Assembly (NCBI GenBank): GCA_003171295.1
Contig: PMYF01000034.1
Span: 4,979 to 11,432, forward strand
DNA length: 6,454 nt
Origin: Acidobacteriota bacterium
GTDB lineage: Bacteria; Acidobacteriota; Terriglobia; UBA7540
Direction of reading: 5' to 3'
How positions within the stretch are numbered: the first letter of the stretch is position 1; every line of letters starts with the position of its first letter. Under the pieces are notes generated by a model that made no database searches, was not told the DNA's origin, and saw only the letters and a program-made list of their open reading frames with translations. This document shows positions 5,456 to 6,454 of the stretch, in pieces. Position numbers and translations under genes: made by a program.

Positions 5456-5556
5456 TGACTGATTCCGTTCTCGGCCCTATCCTAGGGATGGAACGCTGGA
5501 GTGCTGAAGCGCAGGACCAGTAGGCCCGCTCGGCTAAATGGCTGGGCGGGCCTTTT
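5456..5556 (+). ncRNA. Candidate ~100-nt structured RNA or leader
   Basis: This non-coding stretch between the small-gene cassette and the portal gene is bounded by a possible promoter and an intrinsic terminator. It contains a hairpin with two stems: CGTTC (5466-5470) with GAACG (5491-5495), and CCCTA (5475-5479) with TAGGG (5483-5487). No tRNA-like cloverleaf or convincing ORF is present. It could be a short stand-alone RNA, an attenuator leader for the portal operon, or simply a spacer with an operator. No known RNA family is recognised. Confidence 0.3.
5523..5556 (+). terminator. Intrinsic (rho-independent) terminator
   Basis: GGCCCGC (5523-5529) pairs perfectly with GCGGGCC (5546-5552); five further inner pairs including two wobbles close on a six-base loop (5535-5540). 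TTTT follows at 5553-5556, then GGTTT. It ends transcription from the upstream operon or from the candidate promoter at 5421, only seven bases before the portal ATG, so it may also act as an attenuator. Confidence 0.8.
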
Positions 5557-5563
5557 GGTTTCA

Positions 5564-6454
5564 ATGGCCAACGGCACATCGATCACAATTCGCCCGCTCG
5601 GGCCGCTCATCGCGGCTCTTTCCCGCTACGGTCAACAACTCTATCAACCCCCGAAGGACACGATCCGCGGAGTCGAGCCTGACACGTGGTACTCGCCTCT
5701 GCAACCTGTAAAGCCGATTGGCCCCCCAGGAGTCGAACCGCGCGCCTTCCAGTATTGGGCAGGGCAAAACCTGCTTTGGACACCACGCGCCGACGCGGAA
5801 TACTCGGCGGCAGATCTAAAGCAACTGGCCACGTATCCGCTCGCGCGCATCGCGATCGAGAACGTCAAGGATGAACTCTGCAAGGCGTCCTGGCAGATTC
5901 AGCCGCGCCCGGAGCCGGGTGAGAGCCGCAAGGCCGCGACGAAGCGAGGCGTGAACGATGCGAATCTGTTCAAGCTGAACAAGTTCTTTGAAATGCCGGA
6001 TCGTGAGCACCCGTGGCCGGAATGGCTGCGCCCGTTGATTGAGGACATGCTGGTGATCGACGCCTGGACGATCTTGATCCGCAAGAAGTTCTCAGGTGAG
6101 GTCGTCGAGCTTCCGGTCCTGCGAGGCGACAGCATCGTCCGCTACATCGACGAGAATGGCTTCACGCCTCTGCCTCCGGAGCCCGCTTATGCGCAACTCT
6201 GGTGGGGCATTCCTTTGGTCAATCTCTCGACTGACCAGCTTGTCTATAAGCCGCGCAACATCGTGCCTCGGAATACCATCGCCTCTCAACTCTATGGCAT
6301 GAGCCCAACTGAACAACTGGCGCCAGAGATCGCGATTGGCATGAAGCGCTTGGAATTCATCCAGGCGTATTATCAGGAAGGTTCTATCCCCGGGGTTGTG
6401 CAAGTCGTGCCGAAAGGCGTTACGACAGACAAGATTGCCGAGGCCATGCAGTGG
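5564..6454 (+). CDS. Phage portal protein (HK97-like), 3'-truncated by the window
   Basis: The frame is open from ATG 5564 to the right edge, 297 codons, so the C-terminal part is outside. Portal proteins form the dodecameric ring at the capsid vertex through which terminase pumps DNA. Supporting segments are PLARIAIENVKDELCKASWQ (about 92-111), a helix around EWLRPLIEDMLVIDAWTILI, YGMSPTEQL (from 244) and YYQEGSIPG (ending 277), which together are the recognisable core of HK97/SPP1-type portals. Placement shortly after the large terminase agrees. The ATG has no Shine-Dalgarno and lies seven bases after the terminator T-run; the frame is open back to 5486 with a GTG at 5501, a less likely start that would place the terminator within the gene. 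Confidence 0.9.
   Translation, partial: MANGTSITIRPLGPLIAALSRYGQQLYQPPKDTIRGVEPDTWYSPLQPVKPIGPPGVEPRAFQYWAGQNLLWTPRADAEYSAADLKQLATYPLARIAIENVKDELCKASWQIQPRPEPGESRKAATKRGVNDANLFKLNKFFEMPDREHPWPEWLRPLIEDMLVIDAWTILIRKKFSGEVVELPVLRGDSIVRYIDENGFTPLPPEPAYAQLWWGIPLVNLSTDQLVYKPRNIVPRNTIASQLYGMSPTEQLAPEIAIGMKRLEFIQAYYQEGSIPGVVQVVPKGVTTDKIAEAMQW

Noticed and set aside
5105..5458. 117-codon + frame overlapping the end of the zinc-ribbon gene and the 69-residue gene
   Set aside because: Arg/Ser/Pro-rich out-of-frame reading with no start signal; the two overlapped genes have better starts and composition.
5425..5563. Possible tRNA in the non-coding gap
   Set aside because: No acceptor/T-arm pattern or GTTCGANTC-like T-loop, and the pairing seen fits simple hairpins and a terminator.
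1..6454. CRISPR array, insertion sequence, integrase or att site
   Set aside because: No regularly spaced repeats, transposase or recombinase motifs, or long direct repeats were seen by eye.

Overview
This window is a piece of a double-stranded DNA tailed bacteriophage (Caudoviricetes) or prophage genome. The hallmark is a packaging module on one strand: a zinc-finger protein that may be the small terminase, a winged-helix protein, an unmistakable large terminase, and an HK97-type portal protein cut by the right edge. The sequence is moderately GC-rich, which fits a phage of a GC-rich bacterium. Nothing in the window identifies the host, and no integrase, att site, tRNA or host gene is visible, so lytic phage and prophage cannot be told apart.

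Layout, all on the + strand. (1) Bases 1-1283 hold DNA-modification genes: the 3' part of a TET-associated glycosyltransferase (TAGT/GREB1-like), expected to add sugar to 5-hydroxymethyl-pyrimidines in phage DNA, then a small cysteine-free protein of the uracil-DNA glycosylase fold. The glycosyltransferase appears frameshifted near its C-terminus. (2) Bases 1280-4133 hold the packaging genes: HGG-motif zinc protein, winged helix-turn-helix protein, a possible 45-residue micro-gene containing a perfect inverted repeat, and the large terminase, which carries an extra C-terminal zinc ribbon. (3) Bases 4130-5424 hold a cassette of five small genes: a basic 76-residue protein, a KTSC-domain protein with a zinc-binding tail, two small zinc-ribbon proteins (one apparently frameshifted), and a 69-residue protein. 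(4) Bases 5425-5563 are non-coding, with a possible promoter, a hairpin and a strong intrinsic terminator. Together they could define an RNA of about 100 nt. (5) Bases 5564-6454 are the start of the portal gene.

Genes are very tightly packed. ATGA stop/start overlaps occur at 855, 1280, 2478, 4130 and 4721, indicating a translationally coupled operon running from the modification genes through packaging to the small-protein cassette. The functional reading is that DNA is modified by the upstream enzymes and then packaged by the terminase through the portal. The link between the modification genes and packaging is inferred from gene order only. Two likely +1 frame disruptions, both at 4-base homopolymers (AAAA near 708, CCCC near 4774), could be sequencing errors, real mutations or recoding sites.
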